The notes under the pieces are model-generated. The model did no database searches and was not told where the DNA came from. It saw only the letters and a program-made list of their open reading frames with translations. Shown here in pieces: positions 15,165 through 23,952 of a stretch of DNA of 38,915 nt. The stretch comes from Desulfobacterales bacterium. Lineage in GTDB: Bacteria; Desulfobacterota; Desulfobacteria; Desulfobacterales; G020353555. Made by a program: the position numbers and the translations under genes. Each line of letters opens with the position of its first letter. The first letter of the stretch is position 1. The stretch lies in NCBI GenBank assembly GCA_020353555.1, contig CP070697.1, positions 5,104,194 to 5,143,108 of the forward strand. The letters are read 5' to 3'.

Positions 15165-16997
15165 TTAGAAGAGATTGGAGGCGAAGGCCACACTTGTGGC
15201 GGCGATCATATGAAACAGATAGGCCGGCAGAAAGCTTTGGGATCGCTCCCGGACCATTCCGGCGGCCAGACCGAATACGAGAGCACCGAATATCTCTCCG
15301 AAGGCCCAGCCGGAAAGAATTGGCTCCCAGGAGCCGGCCGTCTCAATCAGCCAATAGTTGCAGAAACCGGCATTCAGCAGGGCTGCCCCCATGACCGGCC
15401 AGGAAAGAAACCAGCGGCTGTTACAATGCTGAATGCGGGCGCCTTGCGCGAGAACGCCATGCACCAGGCTGCGGAAAAGCAGTTCAAAGGCCAGAGGAAT
15501 CATGATGATCGCGAAGAGAATGATCTCATAGGAACTCAGTTTGGAAAGCGAATCCGTCGGCAGCCAGACCCCGCCGGCAAACCCGGCCAACACCACCACC
15601 GGTAAAGCAAACCACCAGTCGTTTCCAGTCGGCAACGTGAGTCCATATTGCCATGGTCGGCGGTTTGCCAGGAAGGCCAGCACGATGAAGGTGGTCAGCA
15701 GGCCAACGATGCCGAAGCTCAAATGAAAATCTTGGATAAGTCGGCTCCAATGACTCCCTCCGAACCATTTCTCCGGCTGCCAGTTGGCGGCGCAGATCTC
15801 CGCTGCGGCCACCACGGCCGCCACCAGTGCGGCGGCGATGAGGAAACGATAAATCTGCTGGAGAAGGCTGGGCTTTTGCATGGCCTCGCGGCAGGCCTGG
15901 GCGATTTCCTGTGGGGTCAATTGGCTGCCGGTCGCGCGCGGGGAACCGCCGATATCGGCCGAACCGCCCCACTTGTTGTTCTGGGTCCGGCATTTAACCG
16001 CCGGGTCAATGAAGTTCAGTTTTTCATAAACGTCATCCAGATTGCGCGGCATAAAAGGATCCATCTGGCGCAGGGTGTACGTATTGTGGCCTTTCCGGAG
16101 GATAACCAGACCGAGGCGGTTTCCATAAAGTTTGTTCAAATGAGGTTCTAATTCATAAATTCCCAGGTCGGCCTCAACGACCGCGGCGATCCGATTATCG
16201 GTCAGTTCGACGCGCGCGACCTCCTCGATTCCTCTGAAATCGATGAAATCGCTCGATTTGTAGATGATCTGATCAATTTTATGTAAAACCGATGCGGTGT
16301 AATCAAGGTAATCGATTTCTTCCCACAGCCCCTCTTTCTTGTAATTAACCTCTTCATTGCGAAGATAGTCGATAATCCGCTGAATTTTGCCTAAAAGGTC
16401 GGGTGGAAGAGCGCTCAACTCTTTCAGTTCCAGGCCCTGGGCGTCGATGATGCCTTCCAGCCGGACTAAAGCAAACAGCACTCGGCGGTGGATGGGTTCT
16501 TTACGGCTGATCCGCAAGTGATTGAAGATGATCCAAATCGCCAATATCGTGTCCAGATCCGGTTCGTTGGCAAATATCTTCCAATCGCGATTCTGCAAAT
16601 CCAAACCTTTCATGATCATCAACAAAGCCTGTTCACAGGTGGAAAGGGTAAAAGTGCGCACACATCCCTCGTGATGATCGAGATTATAAACCTGCTTTTC
16701 ATGATCCATGAAGGGTTCACACTGGGCCACGCCGTCCAGATAGATCGTTCCGGGAGGGGATTTGCGAGCGGCCGAGGCTGAAATCGTCAAGCCGGCCTTA
16801 ATGCGGACAGTCAGATTGGGAGCTTCCAGGCAGGTGAGTACGCTTTCTTCACCGTTATCCTTGACCACATAACGCTCAGGCAGGTCACTGGCGACCAAAG
16901 GCTTGCTGTTCGTTCGCGGCGGGCTATTCATCGCAAACTCAGCATCGGAATTGTTCGCTGGATCTGGAGACATATTATGCGGCTTAGAGTTTTTCAT
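15165..16997 (-). CDS. DHH-like domain fused to a CPBP/CAAX-protease-like membrane domain
   Basis: About 610 residues. The soluble N-terminal half has NLDHHEGCVRTF near residues 105-116, NEPDLDTILAIW near 144-155 and a GIIDAQG element near 182; these resemble the metal-binding motifs of DHH-type phosphoesterases. After a linker rich in Gly, Ser and Thr (about 370-400) come six or seven membrane helices resembling the CPBP (Rce1/ABI) fold. There the usual EExxxR motif reads FELLFR, with the first Glu replaced, and the later His motif reads HMIAA without Asn, so protease activity is doubtful. Function unknown: the protein could hydrolyse a phosphodiester at the membrane or be a sensor. The start is uncertain; ATGs at 16973 and 16931 are alternatives and none has a clear ribosome-binding site. 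Confidence 0.65.
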   Translation of the reverse strand: MKNSKPHNMSPDPANNSDAEFAMNSPPRTNSKPLVASDLPERYVVKDNGEESVLTCLEAPNLTVRIKAGLTISASAARKSPPGTIYLDGVAQCEPFMDHEKQVYNLDHHEGCVRTFTLSTCEQALLMIMKGLDLQNRDWKIFANEPDLDTILAIWIIFNHLRISRKEPIHRRVLFALVRLEGIIDAQGLELKELSALPPDLLGKIQRIIDYLRNEEVNYKKEGLWEEIDYLDYTASVLHKIDQIIYKSSDFIDFRGIEEVARVELTDNRIAAVVEADLGIYELEPHLNKLYGNRLGLVILRKGHNTYTLRQMDPFMPRNLDDVYEKLNFIDPAVKCRTQNNKWGGSADIGGSPRATGSQLTPQEIAQACREAMQKPSLLQQIYRFLIAAALVAAVVAAAEICAANWQPEKWFGGSHWSRLIQDFHLSFGIVGLLTTFIVLAFLANRRPWQYGLTLPTGNDWWFALPVVVLAGFAGGVWLPTDSLSKLSSYEIILFAIIMIPLAFELLFRSLVHGVLAQGARIQHCNSRWFLSWPVMGAALLNAGFCNYWLIETAGSWEPILSGWAFGEIFGALVFGLAAGMVRERSQSFLPAYLFHMIAATSVAFASNLF

Positions 16998-18004
16998 AGC
17001 CGGATATCCATGTTCACGCGGAGATGGTTGACCGCAAACGGCAATTGCGCGCTTGCGCATCGGTCCGCAAAATACGGCCTTGATGTACCACCCGACTCGC
17101 CACCATTTGCGAAGAACCTGAAGAGCGGGAGTGCCAATGCCCAAAGGGTTTTCGCCGAGGAAAAGGCATTTCTCCGCTGAAATACGCTCCGGCTTTCATC
17201 CGGCAAACATCGCTCCGCGCCGCCGCCTGTTCCGTGAGGGCTAGTTTCCAATTTTACCGGCGCGAAGTTGGCGCGCTATGCGGCATATGCACCGTAGCTA
17301 GATATAGCCCGGGATCCATCTCGCCGCAATGGCGAAATCGCCTTCATTAAGACTTCCGGCCCCGCGAGCGCGGTTACCAAAACAATTTAGAGTAACAATC
17401 CTTTAATTTGGGGTCAAGCGTTTAAATAATTTCAATATCCTTCCTCTGTGCTTGGCGCTGCATGCCAAGCCCCCATGGTTGGATATGCCTCTTAAACCGC
17501 CGAGTGGCCGCTTTAGTCGTCGTTGTGCGATTTAACAACCTGAATTGAATAAATATTTGAAATTTGAGCCGCCCCCTCAGAGACCGCTTATGACTCGACG
17601 GCTATTGATAATCCAATCGTACCGTCGTGTCAATAAATGTTCGCGTCCCGGCCGGGGGGGGCAAATTTATTTTATAAAACAATTACAGGTGGTTATTAAA
17701 AACCATGCCTCAGGTTAGGCGAAATGCGTTTCCCAGGACCGATCCTTGGGCCGGGGACGGTCTTCGAAATAAATGACCCGTTTCGCACCGACACCCTGAT
17801 GAATGCTGTGAAACGGGATGCGGTCGGCGGGATACTGGCGGCTCCCTGCAGATGGGACCTAAATTGAAACCCAGGTGCCGGCGTTAAGAAATTAGTTGGT
17901 GTTCGTTCTAAAGTTTTTTTGTAACTTACCGATAATAATATTGTTATTTCCAGCGTGTTACGCGCCGCGGGTTAATATCAGCTTGTTTTCGAGAGATTGG
18001 GGGT
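16998..18004. other. about 1 kb AT-richer intergenic region
   Basis: No convincing gene on either strand. The right part (about 17380-18000) is clearly richer in A and T than the coding sequence around it. A 7-bp hairpin GCTTGGC-N7-GCCAAGC lies at 17450-17470 without a T run. I recognise no riboswitch or tRNA. Confidence 0.5.
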
Positions 18005-18226
18005 ATGATTCGATTGATTTGTAATGATTGCTATCATCGGATAGGTTGTCAAAGAAAACTGAGGGAAGACGGGCGGTGTGAATTTTACGTGAAGAATAGT
18101 GAGGTCGAAATCGATGATGAGATCGAAGTTGATCCTATGGACACCTTTACCTTCGATTACGATGATATCAAAAAGCTTTTTAAGGATGGTGATCGTGCCG
18201 ATAAGAAAGAAGGCGGGCCGAGCTGA
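18005..18226 (+). CDS. small Cys-containing protein of unknown function
   Basis: 73 residues. The N-terminus carries Cys6, Cys9, Cys15 and Cys25 (CxxC-x5-C-x9-C) with His11 between, a plausible metal site. The rest is strongly acidic (DDEIEVDPMD, then FDYDDIKKLF) and ends in a charged tail. I do not recognise it. ATG start behind a purine-rich GAGAGATTGGGGGT. It stands alone between an AT-rich gap and a copy of the dispersed repeat. Confidence 0.55.
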   Translation: MIRLICNDCYHRIGCQRKLREDGRCEFYVKNSEVEIDDEIEVDPMDTFTFDYDDIKKLFKDGDRADKKEGGPS

Positions 18227-18275
18227 ATACCGATCGATTCCCCTGCCGATCAGAAGATCAATCTATCCAAAAACC

Positions 18276-18350
18276 CTCGTATCAATTTAGCTCTATGAAA
18301 AATATCCCGGTCAGCCGATCCATCGTTTTTCAAAGGGCTAAACTATTACA
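18276..18350 (-). repeat. dispersed intergenic repeat, copy C (inverted)
   Basis: Read on the minus strand it gives GTAATAGTTTAGCCCTTTGAAAA, ATGGATCGGCTGACC, GGGATATTTTTCATAG and TAAATTGATACGA in that order. The first blocks match copies A and B, and the GACCGGGATATTTTTCAT block matches copy B exactly. It sits between two convergent genes. Confidence 0.7.
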
Positions 18351-18402
18351 ACCCCTCAAGGATTAACGTCAGACCCCCACTGAACAGGCGGATCGGAATT
18401 TT

Positions 18403-19902
18403 TCAGGCCCGGGAGGAATTTCCATTAAAGACACAGCACTGATTTCTGCCTCGTGCCTTGGCCTGGTACAAGACACAATCGGCTCTTTGAATGAGTTCCT
18501 CTCCTGAGAGCTGCCCATCAGGCGGCAAGGAGGCTACGCCGAAGCTCATCGTCAGCGCAATGGGGCTATTTTCGAAAACGATTTCCAAGGAATTCATGGT
18601 CTCCTTGATTCGTTCCGCGACTCTAATCGCATTGGGCAGGGTTGTTTCCGGCAAGATGATGGCAAATTCTTCACCTCCGTACCGCGCCACGTGATCGGAC
18701 TCCCGCAGGACTTTCTTCAGACCGTTCGCCACGGCCTTGATGGCATAGTCACCGGCTAAATGGCCCAGATTGTCATTAATGGCTTTGAAGTAGTCGATGT
18801 CAGTGAGAATGAGGGCCAGAGGAGTTTTATACCTGCTCGCGCGGTAAATTTCCTGGCGCAACAGCTCATGAAACCGTTGATAGTTATGTAACTGGGTCAT
18901 GCTGTCGCGGGTAACCTGTTCCCTGAGCGTTTCGATCTCGTGCTTTTGGTCGATCAGCTTATTTACGAAATCGGCTGAAAGGTCAATTAATTCTTGTCGC
19001 GCGGCTTCGAGCATGGCGCTGTAATCTTTTTCTTCCCTGAGATCGATTTCAAAAAGAGGAAAAATGTGCTGGGTCTGGGCATTGATTTGCAGCCCGATTT
19101 CATCGATATTCAATTTATCGGCCAAATCATAAGTCTGGGCATATCGTTCAAACAGACCTAAACGCAAGCTTTGATCCGGATGATTAAAATGATCGATATA
19201 AAGGGCGGCCAGATGAAGAATATTTGATAATGTTTCCACATAGGGGTGATCCGTGTCCAATTTCTCAGGATCGTGGTGGCAGCCAATGGGCATATAAAAG
19301 GTTTCCGGCAGGCCCCAGGACTTGACCAGATATTCGCCGACCGCCATATGGTTGAAACCCAGGATTTGGGTTTCGGTTTCATGGTAGGCGTGACCTGTCT
19401 TTTCCATTTCTCTGATCACGAGACTGTACTGTTTGGGCATGCATCGGCTCAGGGTAAGGATTCCGATGTCGTGAAGCAGGCCCATAAAAAAGGCGTCTTC
19501 GGCGAGTTGGGGCTGTATTTTCTCAGACAGTAACCTGGCTGAAACCGCACCAATCAGCGAATTCTTCCAGAAGAGCGTATAGTTGAGTCCCGTGGTTTCA
19601 TCGGTGCGATAGCTTTTGATCAGCGAAAAACTGAGGGCCAAGTTTTTCACCGTGCCGATTCCCAGCAATTTGACCGCATGGAAAACCGACGTGATCTTGG
19701 TGGGCAGGCTGTACAATGATGAATTGATGATTTTCAGAACTTCGGCGCTAAGGGGTGGATCGGTGGATAGAATCTCGGCGATTTCTTCTAAATCCGGTTC
19801 CTCTTTTTGGACCGCCTGCAATATTCGCATGGCAATGCCAGGAAGGGTGGGTAATCGATCCTTGCGGTGCAGGATACCCGCCAGTGTCATTTCGTTTTCC
19901 AT
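18403..19902 (-). CDS. HDOD-GGDEF signalling protein, probable diguanylate cyclase
   Basis: 499 residues. The N-terminal HDOD domain (about 10-210) has LPTLPGIAMRIL and FFMGLLHDIGIL-type helices with an intact HD pair. A predicted coiled helix (about 290-330, DLSADFVNKLIDQKHEIETLREQV) links to a C-terminal GGDEF domain (about 340-495). Its signature is YGGEEF, an active form, and an RxxD inhibitory site (RESD) lies five residues before it, so product inhibition by c-di-GMP is expected. ATG chosen with GGAG eight bases upstream. It is a single gene whose input signal is unknown. The 247-bp gap upstream holds the terminator of the next operon and no gene. Confidence 0.93.
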   Translation of the reverse strand: MENEMTLAGILHRKDRLPTLPGIAMRILQAVQKEEPDLEEIAEILSTDPPLSAEVLKIINSSLYSLPTKITSVFHAVKLLGIGTVKNLALSFSLIKSYRTDETTGLNYTLFWKNSLIGAVSARLLSEKIQPQLAEDAFFMGLLHDIGILTLSRCMPKQYSLVIREMEKTGHAYHETETQILGFNHMAVGEYLVKSWGLPETFYMPIGCHHDPEKLDTDHPYVETLSNILHLAALYIDHFNHPDQSLRLGLFERYAQTYDLADKLNIDEIGLQINAQTQHIFPLFEIDLREEKDYSAMLEAARQELIDLSADFVNKLIDQKHEIETLREQVTRDSMTQLHNYQRFHELLRQEIYRASRYKTPLALILTDIDYFKAINDNLGHLAGDYAIKAVANGLKKVLRESDHVARYGGEEFAIILPETTLPNAIRVAERIKETMNSLEIVFENSPIALTMSFGVASLPPDGQLSGEELIQRADCVLYQAKARGRNQCCVFNGNSSRA

Positions 19903-20116
19903 TCCAGTTTCTCCAACTCGATCTGGCCGAGCAGGGTCTCGCGCAATCAAAATCTGTTTTTACACCGTCCCGTTTTTTTGCATCCTTGTGCTTAAGAGAT
20001 CATCGGCCAATGCAGGTAAAAGCTTTAACGAATTGTGCGCATCGCACCAAAGGAATGCGGCGTTGGGCGGGCCGTATCATCCGCCTGCGACCGGCAGCGC
20101 GGAACTTGCCGCCCCC

Positions 20117-20140
20117 AAAAACACCGCGACGGCGCGGTGT
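20117..20140 (-). terminator. Rho-independent terminator of the long leftward operon
   Basis: On the minus strand ACACCGCG and CGCGGTGT form a perfect 8-bp stem with a CCGT loop, followed by a T run. It starts about ten bases behind the AMP-forming ligase gene and is the only clear terminator I see from 36.6 kb down to here. Confidence 0.75.
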
Positions 20141-20149
20141 CTTTAGCGA

Positions 20150-21706
20150 TTACTTGCAATATTTTTCTCGCAGTTTGCGGTGTAGGATCTTGCCCGTGGG
20201 CGTGCGGGGCATTTCTTCGGGCGCAATAAAAATGACCTCCTTGGGGCGCTTGTAGCCGGCCAGCTTCGAGCGGCAGCAGTCCATGATGGTCTTCGCATCG
20301 ATGGTTGCTTTATCCACGCCCGGCTTGGGAATTACGACCGCCGCGACTTTTTCGCCCCACTTGTCATCCGGCAGAGCGATTACCGCACAATCAAAGACGC
20401 ATTCGTGGCTGCCGATGACTTCTTCCACTTCGCTGGGATAGACATGCTCGCCGCCGGTGATGATCATGTTGTCTTTGCGGTCCACGATCTGGTAAAATCC
20501 GTCCGCGTCGCGTTTGGCCATGTCGCCGGCCGAAAACCATTCTCCGCGGAATGCGTCGGCGGTCTTTTCCGGCAGCTTGTAATACTCGTCAAAAAGCATG
20601 GGCCCCCGGGAGTAAAGTTCACCGACCTCGCCCATCGGGACTTCCTCGCCGTTCGCAGCCAGAATTTTGACAAAATCGGTGCCCAGAGACTCAAAGCCGA
20701 TGGAGCCCAGCTTTTGCATCTGGTACTCCGGTTTCAGGACCGTCACGATTCCGGCTTCCGAAGAACCATAGGCTTCATAAAGCTCCACGCCGGGGAAGAA
20801 ATCCATGATCGCCAGTTTCATGCTTTTGCGGACCGGCGCCGAAGAGCAAAGCAGTTTGCGGATCGAGCTGACGTCACGTTGGCGGGCTTCGGCGGATACG
20901 TTGAGGATCAGATTGTAGTGGGTCGGGATGAGCGAGATGAAGGTAATCTTTTGGCGTTCGACAATTTCCAGTATTTCTTCCGCCCGGAAAGATCGCGCCG
21001 GATGGATATAAACGCTGCCGCCGATATAAGTAAAGGTGAAGGTGAAAAAAGTGGAGTTGATATGGCACAAAGGCATGACGTTCATACAGACGTCGTGCTC
21101 GTTGAAGCCGAAATCAATGGCATTGATCAGATAAAAAGCGATGTGGGATTCATGGGAACGCACAACTCCCTTGGGTCTTCCGGTGGTCCCCGAAGTATAG
21201 ATCAGAATCCAGGTGTCGCCGGGCGCCACCTTCGCTGCGGGCTCGTCGGTCGATGAGCCCCGGATGAATTCCTCATATTCCAGGTATCCGTCCCGGGGCT
21301 GACCGACGACGATGTATCTATCCGGGGCGATGTTGTTGAGGTTGGCGCGGATGGGATCCACGGTCGAAGTAAACTCGTCGTGGACGACAAACGCGTGCGC
21401 ATCGGAGTTGCCGACGATATATTCGACTTCCGGGCTTACCAGCCGGAAGTTTATCGGAACGATCACCAGGCCGGTTTTGGCCGTCGCCAGATAAACCTCC
21501 ATGATTTCGATGCTGTTTTCCAGCAGTACCGCGACTTTGTCGCCTTTGGACAAGCCCAGGGAGAGCAGGCTGTGGGCGAGTTGATTGACCCGGGTGTTCA
21601 ACTGCGGATACGTGTAGCTTCGGGCACATTCTTTGACGGCGATCTTGTCGGGAAATTTCTTGGCGTTGACTTTTAAGATCTGACCCAGATTCAACCAGCA
21701 GGCCAT
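20150..21706 (-). CDS. AMP-forming acyl-CoA ligase
   Basis: 518 residues of the class I adenylate-forming family. Core motifs: YTSGTTGRPKGV near 170 (ATP loop), YGSSEAG near 315, GEWFSAGD plus DRKDNMIITGGEHVYPSEVE near 400-425 (hinge and A8 motif), and the catalytic lysine in PRTPTGKILHRK near 505. It activates a carboxylic acid to its CoA thioester through an acyl-adenylate; the acid is unknown. Strong AAGGAGG upstream of the ATG. It is the last gene of the leftward series, behind the ADP-forming synthetase. It has the conserved lysine that Pat/AcuA-type acetyltransferases commonly modify in this family. Confidence 0.92.
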   Translation of the reverse strand: MACWLNLGQILKVNAKKFPDKIAVKECARSYTYPQLNTRVNQLAHSLLSLGLSKGDKVAVLLENSIEIMEVYLATAKTGLVIVPINFRLVSPEVEYIVGNSDAHAFVVHDEFTSTVDPIRANLNNIAPDRYIVVGQPRDGYLEYEEFIRGSSTDEPAAKVAPGDTWILIYTSGTTGRPKGVVRSHESHIAFYLINAIDFGFNEHDVCMNVMPLCHINSTFFTFTFTYIGGSVYIHPARSFRAEEILEIVERQKITFISLIPTHYNLILNVSAEARQRDVSSIRKLLCSSAPVRKSMKLAIMDFFPGVELYEAYGSSEAGIVTVLKPEYQMQKLGSIGFESLGTDFVKILAANGEEVPMGEVGELYSRGPMLFDEYYKLPEKTADAFRGEWFSAGDMAKRDADGFYQIVDRKDNMIITGGEHVYPSEVEEVIGSHECVFDCAVIALPDDKWGEKVAAVVIPKPGVDKATIDAKTIMDCCRSKLAGYKRPKEVIFIAPEEMPRTPTGKILHRKLREKYCK

Positions 21707-21813
21707 GCAAACCTCCTTACCATCGGCGGGATGCAGGTTGCGCGTTCCGCGATCGGAAAAATACGCGTTTGCGTTCCCGGGATAACCTGCAACGCGTCAC
21801 CCGAACCCCGAAT

Positions 21814-23892
21814 TCATAGACTGATGCGTGCGTCCACGACAAATACCCGATCTTCATAGGCGATGATTGGATTTAGATCCATTTCCCGGATCGCCGGCAG
21901 ATCCGTGACGAGTTGGGAGAGCCGTTGGATGAGCTCTCGCAGGCGGGCCTGCTCGACGCCCTTTTGTCCTCGAACCCCCCGCAGGAGCGGGGCCCCTTTA
22001 ATCGCCGAAAGCATTTCCTGAGCCTCGGTGGAAGTGACCGGGGTGAGATTGAAACTCACATCTTGCATGATTTCGACATAAATACCGCCCAGGCCGAACA
22101 TGACGGTGTGACCGAGCCCTTCTTCGGCCTTGGCGCCCATGATCAATTCCAGGCCTCCCGGCAGGTATTGCTGGATGAAAAACCGCAGATCCGCGGCGGC
22201 TAGATTTTTTTCCATCTGCGCCACGGCTTCCCGCACGGCGGGGCCGTCGGGCAGGTCGACGACCACGCCGCCTATATCGCTTTTATGCACAATCGACGGG
22301 GCATCGGCCTTGACGACCACCGGATAGCCGATTGCGGCCGCCGCTTTTTCCGCTTCAGCGGCATTGGCGGCCAAACGCCAGTCGGCCACGGGAATGTTAT
22401 AGGCGGACAGGATCTCATAGACTTCGGCCGCGGTCAGATTCCGGCGGCCGGTCGCCCGCGCCCGGCCGATGATTTCTTCCCCTTGCGCGGGGTCCGTATC
22501 GGCGAAGTTGGGCAATTCACCGATCTCGCGGCTGCGGATTTTATGATAGCGCACCAGGGCCGTCATCGCCCGAGCCGCCGCGCCGGGCAAGCTGTAGCAG
22601 GGCACGCCGCCCTCCTGCAGGATTCTGACGACCTCGGTCCACTGGCGTTTGTCGGTCATTAAGTTGCAGACGATCGGTTTTTTCTGCTGTTGGCTGACCG
22701 CCACCATCTCCCGCGCAATACTTTCATTGTCCACAAAAAACGGGGTGACGAAATTGATGAAGATGCCGTCGAACTGCTCATCGGCCATCATGGCGTCCAT
22801 ACAGGCCCGGTAATGCTCCGCCGTCCCGGTGGCCAGAACGTCCACGGGGTTACTCACGGAAGCCTCGAGGTACAGTTTTTCTGTTAAGAGGGCCTTGGTT
22901 TTGGCGGAAAGCGGGGGTATCTCCAGTCCGGCGGCGACCAGCACATCCGTGGCAATCACCGCCGGCCCGCCGGTGTTGGTGATGATCCCCACCCGATTGC
23001 CGCGGGGGATGGGCTGCGAGGCGAAGGCGGCGGCGGCCTGGATCAGCTCGCCCTCGTCCATGAAGGTCAAGACGCCGGCTTTTTTGAAGATGAGATCGGT
23101 GGCGATATCTTCCCGGGCCAAACCGCCGGTGTGGGAAGCCGCCGCTTGGGCGCCTTCCTGGGTGCGGCCGGCTTTCATGGCCAGAACCGGTTTGCGGGCG
23201 GCCACCTCCTGGGCCACCTCCATGAAGGTGGCCGGGTCCCGCAGGCCTTCGACATAGGTTACGATCACCCGAGTGCCGTCATCATCTCCCAGGTACCGGA
23301 TGATTTCGGGGATAGTTACATCGCAGGCATTGCCGTTGGAGGCATAAATGCGCGTGCCGACGCCCATTTCGGAAAAGCCCTGATGAATCAGCTCGGCGAC
23401 CCCACCGCTGAGAGCGACAATGGAAATAAAACCCGGATCCGGTTTGGTAAAGGTAAAATTGCAGTAGGCCCTGATCGCCGGATCGGAGTTAATAATTCCC
23501 TGGCAGTTGGGGCCGAACATGCGGATCCCGTACTTTTGCGCCTGGGCCAGAAAATCCTTTTCAATGGCTTCGCCTTCGGGGCCGGTTTCCGAGAACCCTC
23601 CGGAGTTGATGATGATATGCTTGACGCCCTTTTTCCCGCAATCTCCCACCGCCTGGGGGACGAATTGGGCCGGGATGACCATATGTACCACGTCGATATT
23701 CTCCGGACAATCGAGAATGGACTTATAGGCCTTGAGCCCGCGGATTTCATCCGCCTTGGGGTTGATCGGATAAATAGCGCCCTTAAATCCGAAATCGATC
23801 AGATTTTTGATAATCCGGTTACCGATGGAAAGTTCCTTGCTGGAGGCCCCGATGACGGCCACGGATTTGGGCCTGAATAAAGTGTCTAACAT
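21814..23892 (-). CDS. ADP-forming acyl-CoA synthetase (fused alpha and beta domains)
   Basis: 692 residues. The CoA-binding domain starts at residue 1 (FRPKSVAVIGASSKELSIGNRI), the ligase CoA domain carries the phosphorylatable histidine in QAAASHTGGLA near 255, and the C-terminal ATP-grasp domain (from about 475) shows GYPVVVKADAPSIVHKSDIGGV. This is the NDP-forming acetate/acyl-CoA ligase architecture (Acd). It interconverts acyl-CoA plus ADP and phosphate with acid plus ATP, so in fermentative or aromatic catabolism it usually conserves energy from the final acyl-CoA. GGAG nine bases before the chosen ATG. It lies between the HgdB-like gene and the AMP-forming ligase. Confidence 0.92.
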   Translation of the reverse strand: MLDTLFRPKSVAVIGASSKELSIGNRIIKNLIDFGFKGAIYPINPKADEIRGLKAYKSILDCPENIDVVHMVIPAQFVPQAVGDCGKKGVKHIIINSGGFSETGPEGEAIEKDFLAQAQKYGIRMFGPNCQGIINSDPAIRAYCNFTFTKPDPGFISIVALSGGVAELIHQGFSEMGVGTRIYASNGNACDVTIPEIIRYLGDDDGTRVIVTYVEGLRDPATFMEVAQEVAARKPVLAMKAGRTQEGAQAAASHTGGLAREDIATDLIFKKAGVLTFMDEGELIQAAAAFASQPIPRGNRVGIITNTGGPAVIATDVLVAAGLEIPPLSAKTKALLTEKLYLEASVSNPVDVLATGTAEHYRACMDAMMADEQFDGIFINFVTPFFVDNESIAREMVAVSQQQKKPIVCNLMTDKRQWTEVVRILQEGGVPCYSLPGAAARAMTALVRYHKIRSREIGELPNFADTDPAQGEEIIGRARATGRRNLTAAEVYEILSAYNIPVADWRLAANAAEAEKAAAAIGYPVVVKADAPSIVHKSDIGGVVVDLPDGPAVREAVAQMEKNLAAADLRFFIQQYLPGGLELIMGAKAEEGLGHTVMFGLGGIYVEIMQDVSFNLTPVTSTEAQEMLSAIKGAPLLRGVRGQKGVEQARLRELIQRLSQLVTDLPAIREMDLNPIIAYEDRVFVVDARISL

Positions 23893-23952
23893 TTTACCAC
23901 GCTCCTTTTTTATGATAAATTCCGAACCTCTCCCCATTCCAGACAGCCCGGT

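Noticed and set aside
17690-17900. Possible riboswitch in the AT-rich gap
   Set aside because: I compared it by eye with c-di-GMP-I, cobalamin and Moco consensus elements and found no match, and the downstream gene gives no supporting function.
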